Shown here piece after piece: positions 21,140 through 31,130 of a DNA stretch of 64,000 nt. Below the pieces are notes generated by a model that worked only from the letters and a program-made list of their open reading frames with translations, was not told the DNA's origin and ran no database searches. The translations under genes were made by a program, and so were the position numbers. The stretch's first letter is position 1. Each line of letters begins with the position of its first letter. Source of the stretch: Vogesella indigofera (GTDB lineage: Bacteria > Pseudomonadota > Gammaproteobacteria > Burkholderiales > Chromobacteriaceae); assembly GCF_028548395.1 (NCBI RefSeq), contig NZ_JAQQLA010000003.1, positions 1 to 64,000 of the forward strand, given 5' to 3'.

Positions 21140-22130
21140 CGTCGGTGTTCGCCGCAGTTCCGTACTGTTGTTCAGTCTTGGTCAGTCGGAAGCGATCGAG
21201 GTCTTCAAATACCTTGGGCCCAAGGAAGTGCAGAAGCTCAGTCTGGCCATGGCCGGACTCAACAACCTGAGCCACGAGGAAGTGGAGAAGGTGGTGTCGC
21301 AATTCCAGGAGGAGTGCGCGGCCCGCGCCAACTTCGGTGCGACTGACGAGTACCTGCGCAACGTACTGGTGGAGGCGCTGGGTCCGGACAAGGCGGCCAA
21401 CCTGCTCGACAAGATCCTGCAGGGCAACGACCACAGCGGCATCGAAAGCCTGAAATGGATGGATCCGTCTTCCGCCGCCGATCTGATCCGCAACGAACAC
21501 CCGCAGATCATCGCCACCATCATGGTGCATCTGGATCCGGACCTGTCCAGTGCCATCCTGGCCTACTTCCCGGAGCGGGTGCGCAACGAAGTGCTGATCC
21601 GTACCGCGACGCTGGAAGGCGTGCAGCCGCAAGCATTGCGCGAGCTGAACGACGTGCTGACACAGTTGCTGTCCGGTGCCGATCGCGTCAAGAAGAGCGC
21701 GGCCGGCGGTGTCGGCATGACGGCCGAAATCCTCAACTTCCTCGGCTCCAACGTCGAAGCCTCGGCGCTGTCCTATATCCGTGAGTACGATCCGGAGCTG
21801 GCGCAGCGCATCCAGGACAAGATGTTCGTGTTCGAGAACATCCTGGAAATCGACGACCGCTCAATCCAGACCATCCTGCGCGAAGTGCAGTCCAACTCGC
21901 TGGTGGTGGCACTGAAGGGCACCAGCCAGGAACTGAAAGACAAGATTTTCCGCAATATGTCGTCGCGCGCGGCTGAAATGCTGCGGGATGACCTGGAGTC
22001 GAAAGGCCCGGTCAAGCTGTCCGAGGTCGAGGCCGAACAGAAGGAAATCCTCAAGATCGTGCGCAAGCTGGCCGACGAAGGCCAGATCGTGATTGCAAGC
22101 AAAGGTGGAGATGAAGGTCTTGTCGAATAA
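21132..22130 (+). CDS. fliG: Flagellar motor switch protein FliG
   Basis: 332 residues, full length. FliG sits on the MS ring and transmits torque from the stator. The armadillo middle domain has the conserved NEHPQIIATIMVHLDPDLSS. The C-terminal domain has the charged torque helix (MFVFENILEIDDRSIQTILREV) and ends with MSSRAAEMLRDDLESKGPVKLSEVE. Start and stop overlap fliF and fliH, consistent with tight coupling. Confidence 0.97.
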   Translation: MSDVGVRRSSVLLFSLGQSEAIEVFKYLGPKEVQKLSLAMAGLNNLSHEEVEKVVSQFQEECAARANFGATDEYLRNVLVEALGPDKAANLLDKILQGNDHSGIESLKWMDPSSAADLIRNEHPQIIATIMVHLDPDLSSAILAYFPERVRNEVLIRTATLEGVQPQALRELNDVLTQLLSGADRVKKSAAGGVGMTAEILNFLGSNVEASALSYIREYDPELAQRIQDKMFVFENILEIDDRSIQTILREVQSNSLVVALKGTSQELKDKIFRNMSSRAAEMLRDDLESKGPVKLSEVEAEQKEILKIVRKLADEGQIVIASKGGDEGLVE

Positions 22131-22911
22131 CAATGTCATTCCTGCCGAGTCGCTGGGACAGTGGCGCAGCTGGACCATGGGCGAGCTGGGTAGCGCTGCC
22201 GCGGAGCCAGAGACGGCGCCGCCCGAGTTGGCGGTGCCAGCGCCGCAGCCGGAGGAGCCCCCTGTCGAGGGGGCTTCGCTCATTATGGCGGAGGCGTCGC
22301 AGGAGGCCGAGCCGCTCGATGCCGTGGCCGCTGCCGCCTATCCGACCGCGGCCGAGCTGGAGGCGATTCATCAGGAGGCGTGGCAGGCCGGCTACGATGC
22401 CGGTTTGCAGGCCGGCGTGAAGGCCGGGGAAGAGCGCGGCCGTGCCGAAGGCGCCGAGCGGGCGCTGCTCGAGGCGCAGCAGCAGTTCCAGCAGTACTGG
22501 CAGCCGCTGTCCGCGTTGCAGCAGTCGTTTGAGCAGGAATTGTCGCTGCTGGGTGCGCAGCTGTCGCAGGAGGTGCTGGCGCTGGCGGTCAGCTTTGCCG
22601 AGAAGGTGATAGGCGAAGTGGTGCGGCACGACCCGGCGGTGCTGCGCTCGCTGCTGACCGAGGCTCTGGATACGCTGGCCGACAGCGTGGCGCAGGTGAA
22701 GGTGCAGGCACACCCGGACGAACTGGCGACCTTGCAGGCCTTCCTGGGCGAGCAGTATCCGCAGTGGCGCATGCAGTGGCTGGCCAATGCCAGTCTCACG
22801 CGCGGCGGCTGCCGCATCGAGACACCGTCGGCGTCCATCGACCTGACGCTGGAAAGCCGCCTGCAGCTGCTGCGCAAGGGGCTGGGACTGACGGATGAGC
22901 ATGCTGATTGA
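22111..22911 (+). CDS. fliH: Flagellar assembly protein FliH
   Basis: 266 residues. FliH is the stator-like regulator of the FliI ATPase in the type III flagellar export apparatus. A Pro/Glu/Ala-rich N-terminus is followed by the glycine-repeat segment ([22 protein letters not shown]) typical of FliH, then a coiled coil and a C-terminal domain containing [20 protein letters not shown]. The ATG at 22111 has AAAGGTGGAG in front and overlaps fliG by 20 bases. It also overlaps fliI. Confidence 0.93.
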   Translation: MKVLSNNNVIPAESLGQWRSWTMGELGSAAAEPETAPPELAVPAPQPEEPPVEGASLIMAEASQEAEPLDAVAAAAYPTAAELEAIHQEAWQAGYDAGLQAGVKAGEERGRAEGAERALLEAQQQFQQYWQPLSALQQSFEQELSLLGAQLSQEVLALAVSFAEKVIGEVVRHDPAVLRSLLTEALDTLADSVAQVKVQAHPDELATLQAFLGEQYPQWRMQWLANASLTRGGCRIETPSASIDLTLESRLQLLRKGLGLTDEHAD

Positions 22912-24289
22912 GCGGCAGCGCGACTTCTTGCGCCGTTGCGAACAGGCGCTGCGGCCACTGCCGACTTGGCAGGCGGAAGGGCGCCTGACGCGAGTGACCG
23001 GGCTGGTGATGGAGGCGGTCGGCCTGCGCTTGCCGGTCGGTAGCGCCTGCCAGATCATGGTGTCGGCCGATTATCAGGCCGAGGCCGAAGTGGTCGGCTT
23101 TGCCGGCGACCGTCTGTACCTGATGCCGCTCAGCAATGTGCACGGTCTGCAGCCGGGGCTTGCCGTCTGTGCGGTGCCCGAGATTAGACCGCCGTTGTAC
23201 GACGAACCGGCCGATAGTGGCGGTACGGGGCGTATGCTGGGCCGCAAGGTGCCGGTGGGTATGTCGCTGCTGGGGCGGGTAGTGGATTCGCTGGGTCGGC
23301 CGCTGGACGGCGGTGCCGAGCCGATGGCCGAGGCGCTGTATCCGCTGTACAGCCAGCCGCTGAATCCGCTGCGGCGCTCACCGGTGCGCGATGTACTGGA
23401 TGTCGGCGTGCGCGCGATCAACGGTCTGCTGACGGTGGGGCGCGGCCAACGTTTGGGCCTGTTTGCCGGCTCCGGTGTCGGCAAATCGGTGCTGCTGGGC
23501 ATGATGGCGCGCTTTACCCGTGCCGATGTGGTGGTGGTCGGCCTGATCGGCGAACGGGGGCGCGAGGTCAAGGATTTCATCGAGCATATCCTCGGTGCGG
23601 AAGGCCTTGCGCGCTCGGTGGTGGTGGCGGCACCGGCGGATTCGCCGCCGCTGATGCGCTTGCACGGTGCCGCCTATGCGACCGCGCTGGCCGAGTACTA
23701 CCGTGACCAGGGTCTGGACGTGTTGCTGCTGATGGACTCGGTGACCCGCTACGCGATGGCGCAGCGCGAAATCGCCCTCGCCATCGGCGAGCCGCCGGTC
23801 AGCAAGGGCTATCCGCCGTCGGTGTTCGCCAAGCTGCCGCAGCTGATCGAGCGCGCAGGCAATGCCGAAGCTGGCGCCGGCTCCATTACCGCGTTCTATA
23901 CCGTGCTGTCCGAGGGTGATGACCAGCAGGATCCGGTGGCCGATTCGGCGCGTGCCATTCTCGATGGCCACTTCGTGCTGACCCGCGAGCTGGCCGAGTC
24001 TGGCCACTACCCGGCCATCGACATCGAACAGTCCATTTCACGGGTGATGGTCGACGTCACCACTCCGCATCACGTCAATCTGGCGCGCCGCTTCAAGCAG
24101 CTGTTCTCGCGTTACCAGCGCAGTCGCGACCTGATCAATGTCGGCGCCTATGTGCCCGGTTCCGATCCGCTACTGGACGAGGCGATGCGCCGTCATCTGC
24201 AACTGGTCGGCTTCCTGACCCAGCCGATGAACGAATACCACGACTTTGCCTCCTGCCTGACGCAGCTTGAGCAAGTGCTGACTGCCTAA
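22895..24289 (+). CDS. fliI: Flagellum-specific ATPase FliI
   Basis: 464 residues. FliI is the F1-beta-like ATPase of flagellar export. Walker A is [15 protein letters not shown]; Walker B is in [20 protein letters not shown]. The family signature [17 protein letters not shown] and the C-terminal [12 protein letters not shown] are present. It overlaps fliH at its start and is followed nine bases later by fliJ, forming the usual H-I-J module. Confidence 0.97.
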   Translation: MSMLIERQRDFLRRCEQALRPLPTWQAEGRLTRVTGLVMEAVGLRLPVGSACQIMVSADYQAEAEVVGFAGDRLYLMPLSNVHGLQPGLAVCAVPEIRPPLYDEPADSGGTGRMLGRKVPVGMSLLGRVVDSLGRPLDGGAEPMAEALYPLYSQPLNPLRRSPVRDVLDVGVRAINGLLTVGRGQRLGLFAGSGVGKSVLLGMMARFTRADVVVVGLIGERGREVKDFIEHILGAEGLARSVVVAAPADSPPLMRLHGAAYATALAEYYRDQGLDVLLLMDSVTRYAMAQREIALAIGEPPVSKGYPPSVFAKLPQLIERAGNAEAGAGSITAFYTVLSEGDDQQDPVADSARAILDGHFVLTRELAESGHYPAIDIEQSISRVMVDVTTPHHVNLARRFKQLFSRYQRSRDLINVGAYVPGSDPLLDEAMRRHLQLVGFLTQPMNEYHDFASCLTQLEQVLTA

Positions 24290-24298
24290 GGCTAGGCC

Positions 24299-24736
24299 AT
24301 GAGCAAATTCGACCTGCTGATCCGGCTGGCACAAGACAAGCTGGACGAGGCTGCCAAGCGCATGAAGCAGGCGCAGCAGGCGCAAACGCAGGCGGAGGCG
24401 ACGCTGCGGCAAGTGGATACCTTTCTGGCCGACTACCAGCAGCGGGTGCTGCACATGGCGCAGCGTGGCCTGGCGGTCGGGCAGTGGCGGGATGCGCGCC
24501 TGTTTCTGGTCAAGCTGGAGGAGGCGCGGCAACAGCAGCAGCACGAGCTGGATCGTTGCGTGCAGCGTTTCCTGTTGGAGAAGCAGGCCTGGCTTGGCCT
24601 GCGCAAGCAGGTGAAGTCTTATCAGGTGCTGCAGGAGCGCGAAGCGGAGCGCCTGAGCGTGCGCCAGCGCAAGGCCGAACAGAAACAGATGGACGAATTT
24701 GCTGCCCGCATCAGCTCCCAGGACAAGGCTGAGTAA
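24299..24736 (+). CDS. fliJ: Flagellar export protein FliJ
   Basis: 145 residues, almost wholly helical coiled coil, rich in Gln, Ala and Glu, as FliJ is. FliJ is the central stalk and chaperone escort of the FliI ring. Identification rests on length, coiled-coil composition and its fixed place after fliI; there is no catalytic motif to see. The 65-base gap that follows contains a sigma-54 promoter for fliK. Confidence 0.9.
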   Translation: MSKFDLLIRLAQDKLDEAAKRMKQAQQAQTQAEATLRQVDTFLADYQQRVLHMAQRGLAVGQWRDARLFLVKLEEARQQQQHELDRCVQRFLLEKQAWLGLRKQVKSYQVLQEREAERLSVRQRKAEQKQMDEFAARISSQDKAE

Positions 24737-24750
24737 CGCACTCTGCTGAT

Positions 24751-24766
24751 TGGCACAATTCATGCT
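24751..24766 (+). promoter_or_regulatory. Sigma-54 promoter upstream of fliK
   Basis: TGGCAC (24751-24756), five bases, then ATGCT (24762-24766). The GG (24752-24753) and GC (24764-24765) are separated by exactly 10 bases, as RpoN needs, and the -24 element fits perfectly. It ends 35 bases before the fliK ATG. FlrC, encoded upstream, is the likely activator. Confidence 0.8.
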
Positions 24767-24801
24767 TTTGTCGGAGTGATGACAATAAGGAGCATGTCTA
24801 A

Positions 24802-25932
24802 ATGGCCATTACCGTCCAGTCCGTTTTAAACCTGAGCGACAGCTCGGCTACCCCGAGCCAGGGCTATGTCAGCACTCCGGACTCCCCTTTTGCCATGTTC
24901 TTTGCCAACCAGTTGCAGGCATTCACCCTCGGCCAGCCGGGCGTGGTGGCGGCCGGCGACAGCGCGCTGCTGGACGGTATCGGTCAGCAACCGCGCGCTG
25001 CCACTGCCGCGGCGCAAGACGCGTCCTTGCTGTTGGGCGGTTTGTTCATGCCCGGCAATGCCGCGACCAACCCGCTGACCAGCGCTGCCGGCAAGGAGGC
25101 CGCAGCGCTTTCCTCCCTGTCTGACCCCGCGGCGCTCGGCGAAGCGCTGGCGGCGGAAGAGTTGGCCGCACTGGCCGGTGCCAAAACCAAGGCCACCAAA
25201 GGCGGCGAGACGGCCGGCGCATTGTCGGAACTGGCCGCGCTGACCGGTGATGCCGCCGCTGACGAAGCGCCGGCGCTGCCGGGACTGCTGGCCGCTGCCA
25301 GCAGCGACAAGCGGGTGCAACGGGCTTTGAAGGATGATGGCCTGTCCGCCGCGGTGGCGGTGCGGCTGGCCATGCGCGAGGCGGAAGCGGCCGAGGCCGG
25401 TTCCGAAGTGAAAACCTTGCCGCCGGCGCTTGCCGCCGGGCGGCAGGAATTGCCGACCGACTTGTCTGCCACTGGCGCCGGCGCCGGCAAGGAGCTGAAG
25501 GAGGTGCTGCTGGGCGGCACCATGGATCGCAGCAAGCAGTGGGGCGAAGCCTTTGGCCAGCAAGTGGTGAAGGCGGTCGAACGGCAGCTGGACTCCGCGC
25601 GCTTCCATGTCACTCCGGAAAAGCTGGGGCCGATCGAAGTCCAGATCTCCATGAACAAGGAGCAGGCGCAGATCGTGGTGACCACCTCCAACCTGATGGC
25701 CAAGGAGATCGTCGAGAGTCACCTGCCGACGCTGTCGCGGATGATGGAGCAGGCCGGCCTGCAGCTGGCCGATGCCCAGGTCTCCTCGCAGCAGCAGGGC
25801 CAGCAACAGCACGGCCAGCAGGCGCAGCAGCAGCGCGGCCGCGCCCAATCCGAGGCGATGTTGCCGCTGACTGAGCTGGAGTCCGCTGCACCGGCGGCGG
25901 CCATCTCCTCCGGCCTGAGCGTGACCGCCTGA
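24802..25932 (+). CDS. fliK: Flagellar hook-length control protein FliK
   Basis: 376 residues. FliK measures the hook and switches export specificity. The long Ala/Gly-rich N-terminal ruler (about 1-235) is poorly conserved, as expected. The C-terminal Flg_hook domain (about 255-335) has LGPIEVQISMNKEQAQIVV and ESHLPTLSRMMEQAG. A Gln/His-rich tail follows. The preceding sigma-54 promoter suggests separate control from fliE-J. A single DUS-like copy lies after the stop. Confidence 0.92.
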   Translation: MAITVQSVLNLSDSSATPSQGYVSTPDSPFAMFFANQLQAFTLGQPGVVAAGDSALLDGIGQQPRAATAAAQDASLLLGGLFMPGNAATNPLTSAAGKEAAALSSLSDPAALGEALAAEELAALAGAKTKATKGGETAGALSELAALTGDAAADEAPALPGLLAAASSDKRVQRALKDDGLSAAVAVRLAMREAEAAEAGSEVKTLPPALAAGRQELPTDLSATGAGAGKELKEVLLGGTMDRSKQWGEAFGQQVVKAVERQLDSARFHVTPEKLGPIEVQISMNKEQAQIVVTTSNLMAKEIVESHLPTLSRMMEQAGLQLADAQVSSQQQGQQQHGQQAQQQRGRAQSEAMLPLTELESAAPAAAISSGLSVTA

Positions 25933-25959
25933 TTGGCCTGTCGTGCCGCGGGCTAAAAC

Positions 25960-25972
25960 AAGGTTGGCCGCA
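25960..25972 (+). repeat. DUS-like repeat, single exact copy after fliK
   Basis: Exact AAGGTTGGCCGCA, 28 bases past the fliK stop. An imperfect partner (GCGGCTTGC) follows at 25981, so this may be a decayed inverted pair. Confidence 0.85.
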
Positions 25973-26085
25973 AGCGGAAAGCGGCTTGCTGTTTCCCTGG
26001 AAATCTACTAAATGGCTGTTCAACTCGACAAGAAATGGAGAAAATAGGGGTTAAGCATTTCTTTTAAACGAGAGCAGGTATTGTC

Positions 26086-26616
26086 ATGGCCGAAAAAGAT
26101 AAAAAAGAAGACGTTAAAGAAGCCAAGCCCGCGGCAGGAGGCAATAACAAACTACTCTTGGTTGTCATCGTGTTACTGGTGCTGGTACTGGCCGCGGTGG
26201 GCGGTCTGGCCGCCTATGTGTTCCTGAGCAACAAGTCGGCCGGTGCCGATGCCAGCCACGCCACCGCCGAGCATGCGCCGGAAAAGAAAGAGAAAAAAGA
26301 AGGCCCGCCGGTGTTCGAGAAGCTGGAACCGTTTGTCGTCAACCTGAGCGGTGGCTCGTCGATGCTGCAAATCGAGCTGCAGGCCGAACTGTATGACGAA
26401 GCCGCCAAAAACAATATGAAAGCCTATCTGCCGAAAATCCGCAGTGCTCTGATCCTGTTGCTGTCGGCCAAGACCGAAGAGGAACTGCAGTCGGCGGACG
26501 GCAAGATCAAGCTGAAGGCGCAGATCAAGAAAATCATCAATGAGTCGATGGATGCCGGGGAAGAAGAGCCGGTTGAAAACGTGCTCTTCACATCCTTCAT
26601 CATTCAGTTGCAGTAA
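26086..26616 (+). CDS. fliL: Flagellar basal-body protein FliL
   Basis: 176 residues. A charged cytoplasmic start is followed by one membrane span (about 26-48, LLVVIVLLVLVLAAVGGLAAYVF) and a periplasmic domain with FEKLEPFVVNLSGGSSMLQIELQ. FliL rings support the stator around the rotor. It follows fliK after a 153-base gap and precedes fliM by two bases, so fliL may begin a further transcript; no clear promoter was identified in the gap. Confidence 0.95.
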   Translation: MAEKDKKEDVKEAKPAAGGNNKLLLVVIVLLVLVLAAVGGLAAYVFLSNKSAGADASHATAEHAPEKKEKKEGPPVFEKLEPFVVNLSGGSSMLQIELQAELYDEAAKNNMKAYLPKIRSALILLLSAKTEEELQSADGKIKLKAQIKKIINESMDAGEEEPVENVLFTSFIIQLQ

Positions 26617-26618
26617 TC

Positions 26619-27632
26619 ATGGCTGATGAAATCCTGTCCCAGGAAGAGGTCGACGCGCTATTACGCGGCGTGACCGGGGAAGAGGACAACGACGGCGCGG
26701 ACAGCGACAACGGTGGCGTACGGGCCTATGACATCGGCCGCCAGGAACGCATCGTCCGCGGCCGGATGCCGACGCTTGAGATTATCAACGAGCGTTTCGC
26801 GCGCAATCTGCGTATCGGTTTTTTCAACTTCCTGCGCCGCAATGCCGAGATCTCGGTCGGGCCGGTGCGGGTGCTGAAGTACAGCGAGTTCATCCGTAAC
26901 CTGGTGGTGCCGACCAACCTCAACCTGGTACACGTCAAACCCTTGCGCGGCACCGGGCTGCTGATTTTCGACCCGGACCTGGTATTCCTGGTGGTCGACA
27001 ACCTGTTTGGCAGCGATGGCCGCTTTCACGTGCGGGTGGAAGGTCGCGACTTTACTCCGACCGAACAGCGCATCATCCGCAAGATGCTGGAAGTGGTGTT
27101 TGCCGAGTACCAGAAGGCGTGGGAGCCAGTGTACCCGATCGAGTTTGTCTATTTGCGCTCGGAGATGAATACCCAGTTTGCTAACATTGCCACCCCGACC
27201 GAGGTGGTGGTGGCGGCGACCTTCCATATCGAGCTGGGGGCCGGCGGCGGTGACTTCCACGTCTGTCTGCCGTACTCGATGATCGAGCCGCTGCGCGATC
27301 TGCTGGCCAGCAGCATGCAGGCCGACCGCACCGAGGTCGACAACCGCTGGGTCAACCTGATGCAGCACCAGGTACAGGCCGCCGAGGTGGAACTGGTCGC
27401 CACCCTGGCGCAGACCAAGGTGTCGCTGGGCGACATCCTCAATCTCAAGGTCGGCGATGTGGTGATGGTGGATTTGGCGGAGAAGGTGGTGGCCGACGTG
27501 TCGGGCATCCCGGTGCTGGAGTGCGGCTACGGCACGGTCTCCGGCAATTACGCACTGAAAGTGGAAACGATACTGTCTGGGGCGCAGGAGCTGTTTGAGC
27601 CGCCGCCGAGTGGAGAGCAAGAAGATGAGTGA
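26619..27632 (+). CDS. fliM: Flagellar motor switch protein FliM
   Basis: 337 residues, full length. The N-terminal CheY-P-binding peptide (ILSQEEVDALLRGV) is intact. The middle domain has NLNLVHVKPLRGTGLLIFDPDLVFLVVDNLFG, and a C-terminal SpoA domain closes the protein. FliM builds the C-ring wall with FliG and FliN. Its last eight bases overlap fliN. Confidence 0.97.
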   Translation: MADEILSQEEVDALLRGVTGEEDNDGADSDNGGVRAYDIGRQERIVRGRMPTLEIINERFARNLRIGFFNFLRRNAEISVGPVRVLKYSEFIRNLVVPTNLNLVHVKPLRGTGLLIFDPDLVFLVVDNLFGSDGRFHVRVEGRDFTPTEQRIIRKMLEVVFAEYQKAWEPVYPIEFVYLRSEMNTQFANIATPTEVVVAATFHIELGAGGGDFHVCLPYSMIEPLRDLLASSMQADRTEVDNRWVNLMQHQVQAAEVELVATLAQTKVSLGDILNLKVGDVVMVDLAEKVVADVSGIPVLECGYGTVSGNYALKVETILSGAQELFEPPPSGEQEDE

Positions 27633-28071
27633 CGAGCAGGGTTTTGATCCGGATTCGGTTGCCGGAGCAGTTGACGAAGAAGTGTCCATGGACGACTGGG
27701 CAGCGGCCATGGCCGAGCAGGAAGTGGCCGACACCGCCGCCGCCGAGGTAAAACCGGCGACCAACCTGTTCCAGGACCTGTCCGGCAGCAGCCAGAGCCA
27801 GGCGGTGCCGCAGAATCTGGACATGATTCTGGATATCCCGGTACAGCTGACCGTCGAGCTGGGGCGTACCAAGATCGCGATCCGCAACCTGCTGCAGCTG
27901 GCGCAGGGCTCGGTGGTGGAACTGGACGGCCTGGCCGGCGAGCCGATGGACGTGCTGGTCAACGGCTGCCTGATCGCGCAGGGCGAGGTGGTGGTGGTCA
28001 ACGACCGTTTCGGTATTCGCCTGACTGACATCATTACGCCCGTAGAGCGTATTCGCCGACTACAGAAATGA
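27625..28071 (+). CDS. fliN: Flagellar motor switch protein FliN
   Basis: 148 residues. An acidic N-terminal stretch precedes the SpoA domain, with LDIPVQLTVELGRTKIAIRNLLQLAQGSVVELDGLAGEPMDVLVNG, almost the textbook FliN core. It forms the base of the C-ring with FliM. The start M-S-D-E-Q was chosen because a purine-rich GGAGAG lies upstream. It overlaps fliM and, by ATGA, fliO. Confidence 0.96.
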   Translation: MSDEQGFDPDSVAGAVDEEVSMDDWAAAMAEQEVADTAAAEVKPATNLFQDLSGSSQSQAVPQNLDMILDIPVQLTVELGRTKIAIRNLLQLAQGSVVELDGLAGEPMDVLVNGCLIAQGEVVVVNDRFGIRLTDIITPVERIRRLQK

Positions 28072-28508
28072 ACCGATTGCTGATTGTGATGTTGTTGCTG
28101 CCGCTGTCGGTCAGCGCCGCCGTGCCCGCCGCCGATGCGGGCACTTCGCCGTTGTGGGGGCTGGTACAGGTAATGCTGGCGCTGGGGCTGGTGCTGGCGC
28201 TGATCGTCGGTGCTGCGTGGCTGTTCCGCCGCGTCAGCATGGGCGGCATGCTCGGGCGCTGGCAGCCGGCCAAGGTGGTCAGTGGCGTGATGGTCGGCCC
28301 ACACGAGCGGGTGGTGATCGTCGAGCTGGAAGGGCAGTGGCTGGTGCTGGGCGTGACGGCGAAGCAGGTCAACCTGCTGACCAGCATGACCAGGCCGGAA
28401 GGCGCCGCCAATGCCGCTAGCGCGCCGGCGGCCACGCCACCCTTTGCCGAATGGTTGGCCGCAGCGCTGGCCAAACACCGCCGACCCTCCTCCAACGATA
28501 CGCCATGA
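28068..28508 (+). CDS. fliO: Flagellar biosynthesis protein FliO
   Basis: 146 residues. A signal-like start ([15 protein letters not shown]) and a strong membrane span (about 35-58) precede a small cytoplasmic domain with [28 protein letters not shown]. FliO helps assemble the FliP ring of the export gate. It is short and variable; place and topology decide the call. A one-mismatch DUS-like copy is at 28451-28463. Its stop overlaps the fliP ATG. Confidence 0.92.
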   Translation: MNRLLIVMLLLPLSVSAAVPAADAGTSPLWGLVQVMLALGLVLALIVGAAWLFRRVSMGGMLGRWQPAKVVSGVMVGPHERVVIVELEGQWLVLGVTAKQVNLLTSMTRPEGAANAASAPAATPPFAEWLAAALAKHRRPSSNDTP

Positions 28509-29248
28509 GCAAACTTCAACGATTGGGCGTGCTGGCGCTGCTGATGCTGCCGCTGGGCGGCCATGCCGCCGGCCTGCCGATGATGACCAGTGCGCCGGAT
28601 GCGGCCGGCGGGCAAAGCTATTCGCTAAGCCTGCAGATGCTGCTGTTCATGACCTCGCTGAGCTTCATCCCGGCGATGCTGCTGATGATGACCTCGTTCA
28701 CGCGCATCATCATCGTGCTGTCGCTGCTGCGCCAGGCGATGGGCACCATGCAGTCGCCGCCGAACCAGGTGCTGATCGGACTCAGCCTGTTCCTCTCCAT
28801 TTTCATCATGTCGCCGACGCTGGACCAGGTGTACGCCAATGCCTGGCTGCCGCTGTCGGAGAACAAGATGTCGTTCGAGCAGGCCGCCGGCGAGGCGGCC
28901 AAACCGATGAAGGCATTCATGCTGACGCAGACGCGGGAAAAGGACCTGGCCTTCTTTATCGAGATCTCGCACTCGCCGGCACCGGCGACCCCGGCCGAGG
29001 TGTCGCTGAAGACGCTGATTCCGGCCTTCGTGATCAGTGAACTGAAAACCGCATTCCAGATCGGCTTCATGATCTTCATCCCGTTCCTGATCATCGACCT
29101 CGTGGTGGCCAGCATCCTGATGGCGATGGGGATGATGATGGTGTCGCCGGTGATCATTTCCCTGCCGTTCAAGATCATGCTGTTCGTGCTGGTCGACGGC
29201 TGGACGCTTTTGCTCGGCTCGCTGGTGCAGAGCTTCGGCGGGAGGTAG
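28505..29248 (+). CDS. fliP: Flagellar export gate protein FliP
   Basis: 247 residues with a cleavable signal peptide ([15 protein letters not shown]) and four later membrane spans. [37 protein letters not shown] is highly conserved, as are [26 protein letters not shown] and the closing [22 protein letters not shown]. FliP forms the pore of the flagellar type III export gate with FliQ and FliR, both encoded next. Confidence 0.97.
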   Translation: MSKLQRLGVLALLMLPLGGHAAGLPMMTSAPDAAGGQSYSLSLQMLLFMTSLSFIPAMLLMMTSFTRIIIVLSLLRQAMGTMQSPPNQVLIGLSLFLSIFIMSPTLDQVYANAWLPLSENKMSFEQAAGEAAKPMKAFMLTQTREKDLAFFIEISHSPAPATPAEVSLKTLIPAFVISELKTAFQIGFMIFIPFLIIDLVVASILMAMGMMMVSPVIISLPFKIMLFVLVDGWTLLLGSLVQSFGGR

Positions 29249-29251
29249 GTC

Positions 29252-29521
29252 ATGACGCCAGAATCGGTCATCACCATGGTCCAGAATGCGCTGTTCATTC
29301 TGATCATCGTCGCCGCACCGCCGCTGGCGGTGTCGCTGCTGGTCGGCCTGCTGGTCAGCATCCTGCAGGCGGCGACCCAGATCAACGAGATGACGCTGAC
29401 CTTCATCCCCAAGCTGATCGCCATGTTTCTGGTGCTGGTACTGGCCGGACCGTGGATGCTGACCACGCTGATGGACTACACCACGCGGCTGTTCCAGAGC
29501 ATTCCGCTGGCCATCGGCTGA
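29252..29521 (+). CDS. fliQ: Flagellar export gate protein FliQ
   Basis: 89 residues with two membrane spans. It begins MTPESVITMVQNALFILI and contains LLVGLLVSILQAATQINEMTLTFIPK, the FliQ signature. It packs around FliP in the gate. It is three bases after fliP and one base before fliR. Confidence 0.97.
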   Translation: MTPESVITMVQNALFILIIVAAPPLAVSLLVGLLVSILQAATQINEMTLTFIPKLIAMFLVLVLAGPWMLTTLMDYTTRLFQSIPLAIG

Positions 29522-29522
29522 C

Positions 29523-30299
29523 ATGTTTGCCATCAGCGATGCCCAGATCAACCTGTTGGTTGCCTACTTCGTGTGGCCGTTCTCGCGCATTCTCGGCGTG
29601 CTGCTGGCCGATCCGCTATTCGCTTCGCGCAGCATCCCGCGTCGCTTCAAGGCCGGTTTTGCGCTGCTGCTGACGCTGCTGGTGGCGCCGCTGCTGCCGC
29701 CGTTGCCGACCGTGCCGCTGGTGTCGGCCGCCGGTTTGCTGATCGTGCTGCAGCAGCTGATGATCGGCATCATCATCGGCTTCGTGATGCGCATCGTGAT
29801 CACTGCGGTGGAGCTGGCCGGCTTCATCATGGCGACGCAGATGGGCCTCGGCTTCGCGATGTTCTTCGATCCGCAGCACGCGGCACAGGTGCCGGCGGTG
29901 TCGCGGGTGCTGACCATCCTCACCACGCTGCTGTTTCTGGCCTTCGATGGCCACCACATCCTGCTTACTGCGCTGATGGATAGTTTCGACAAGATGCCGA
30001 TCGGCGTCAGCGTGCCGGTACTGTCGCTGCGGCTGCTGGCGGAGTGGGGTGGTCATCTGTTCCTGTGGGGGCTGTGGCTGTCGTTGCCGGTGGTCGGCAG
30101 CCTGCTGGTGACCAACCTGGCCATCGGCGTGATGACGCGGGCGGCGCCGCAGTTCAACGTGTTTTCCTTTGGTTTTCCGCTGACGCTGATGATCGGCTTC
30201 ATCGCGCTGTACCTGGTGCTGCCCTTGCTGGAGCCGGCGATCGCGCAAATTTACCGTGACGGTTTCGGCTTTATCAGCAAGCTGCTGATAGCCCCCTAG
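29523..30299 (+). CDS. fliR: Flagellar export gate protein FliR
   Basis: 258 residues, about six membrane spans, full length. Conserved blocks include FSRILGVLLADPLFASRSIPRRFKAGFALLLTLLVAP and GLGFAMFFDPQHAAQVPAVSRVL. FliR completes the P5Q4R1 export gate. It ends the flagellar run here: flhB and flhA, which often follow, are absent and yebC comes next. Confidence 0.96.
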   Translation: MFAISDAQINLLVAYFVWPFSRILGVLLADPLFASRSIPRRFKAGFALLLTLLVAPLLPPLPTVPLVSAAGLLIVLQQLMIGIIIGFVMRIVITAVELAGFIMATQMGLGFAMFFDPQHAAQVPAVSRVLTILTTLLFLAFDGHHILLTALMDSFDKMPIGVSVPVLSLRLLAEWGGHLFLWGLWLSLPVVGSLLVTNLAIGVMTRAAPQFNVFSFGFPLTLMIGFIALYLVLPLLEPAIAQIYRDGFGFISKLLIAP

Positions 30300-30313
30300 C
30301 TTTTTGCTAAAAT
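30285..30313 (+). promoter_or_regulatory. Putative sigma-70 promoter of yebC
   Basis: -35 CTGATA (30285-30290), a 17-base spacer and -10 TAAAAT (30308-30313). It lies over the fliR stop and gives yebC a start independent of the flagellar operon. Confidence 0.5.
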
Positions 30314-30391
30314 CGGCATCCTGCGTTACCCAATTCATTTTTGCGGCGTGCACACGGTACGCCGCCGACTTTTTACTCGATTGAGGCTGCT

Positions 30392-31117
30392 ATGGCTGGT
30401 CACAGCAAATGGGCGAACATCAAGCACAAGAAAGAACGCGCTGACGCCAAGCGCGGCAAAATTTTTACCCGCCTGATCAAGGAGATCACGGTGGCGGCCA
30501 GAATGGGTGGCCCGGACCTGGATTCCAACCCGCGCCTGCGCCTGGCGGTGGACAAGGCCTGGGATGCCAACATGCCGAAGGACAACGTGCAGCGCGCGAT
30601 TGACCGTGGCGCCGGTACCCTGGAAGGCGTCGATTACATCGAGTGCCGCTACGAGGGCTACGGCATCGGCGGCGCGGCGGTGATGGTGGACTGCCTGACC
30701 GACAACAAGACCCGCACCGTGGCCGACGTGCGCCACGCCTTCTCCAAGTACGGCGGCAATATGGGCACCGATGGCTGCGTGGCGTTCCAGTTCAGTCACT
30801 GCGGCTACCTGGTGTTTGCACCGGGCGTGGATGAGGACGGCCTGATGGAAGCGGCGCTGGAAGCCGGCGCCGACGACGTGATCACCAACGACGACGGCTC
30901 GCTGGAAGTGATCACCGGCCCCTACGAATTCAGCGCCATCAAGGCGGCGCTGGAGAAGGCCGGCTACAAGTCGGAAATGGGCGAAGTGACCATGCGTCCG
31001 CAGAACGAGACCGAACTGAGCGGCGACGACGCGCTGCGCATGCAGAAGCTGCTCGACGCGCTGGAAGACCTCGACGACGTGCAGGATGTCTACACCTCCG
31101 CGGTGATGGACGAGTAA
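30392..31117 (+). CDS. yebC: YebC/TACO1-family protein
   Basis: 241 residues. It starts [31 protein letters not shown], the unmistakable family signature, with GAGG upstream. Further conserved blocks are [14 protein letters not shown] and [12 protein letters not shown]. Members have been described as DNA-binding regulators and, more recently, as factors that relieve ribosome stalling at proline stretches; the sequence cannot separate these. It stands between fliR and convergent glsA and has its own promoter and terminator. Confidence 0.95.
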   Translation: MAGHSKWANIKHKKERADAKRGKIFTRLIKEITVAARMGGPDLDSNPRLRLAVDKAWDANMPKDNVQRAIDRGAGTLEGVDYIECRYEGYGIGGAAVMVDCLTDNKTRTVADVRHAFSKYGGNMGTDGCVAFQFSHCGYLVFAPGVDEDGLMEAALEAGADDVITNDDGSLEVITGPYEFSAIKAALEKAGYKSEMGEVTMRPQNETELSGDDALRMQKLLDALEDLDDVQDVYTSAVMDE

Positions 31118-31130
31118 TCCCGTGCTTCAT

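Noticed and set aside
26661..28478. 605-codon minus-strand open frame across fliM-fliO
   Set aside because: Shadow of three flagellar genes with strong family matches.
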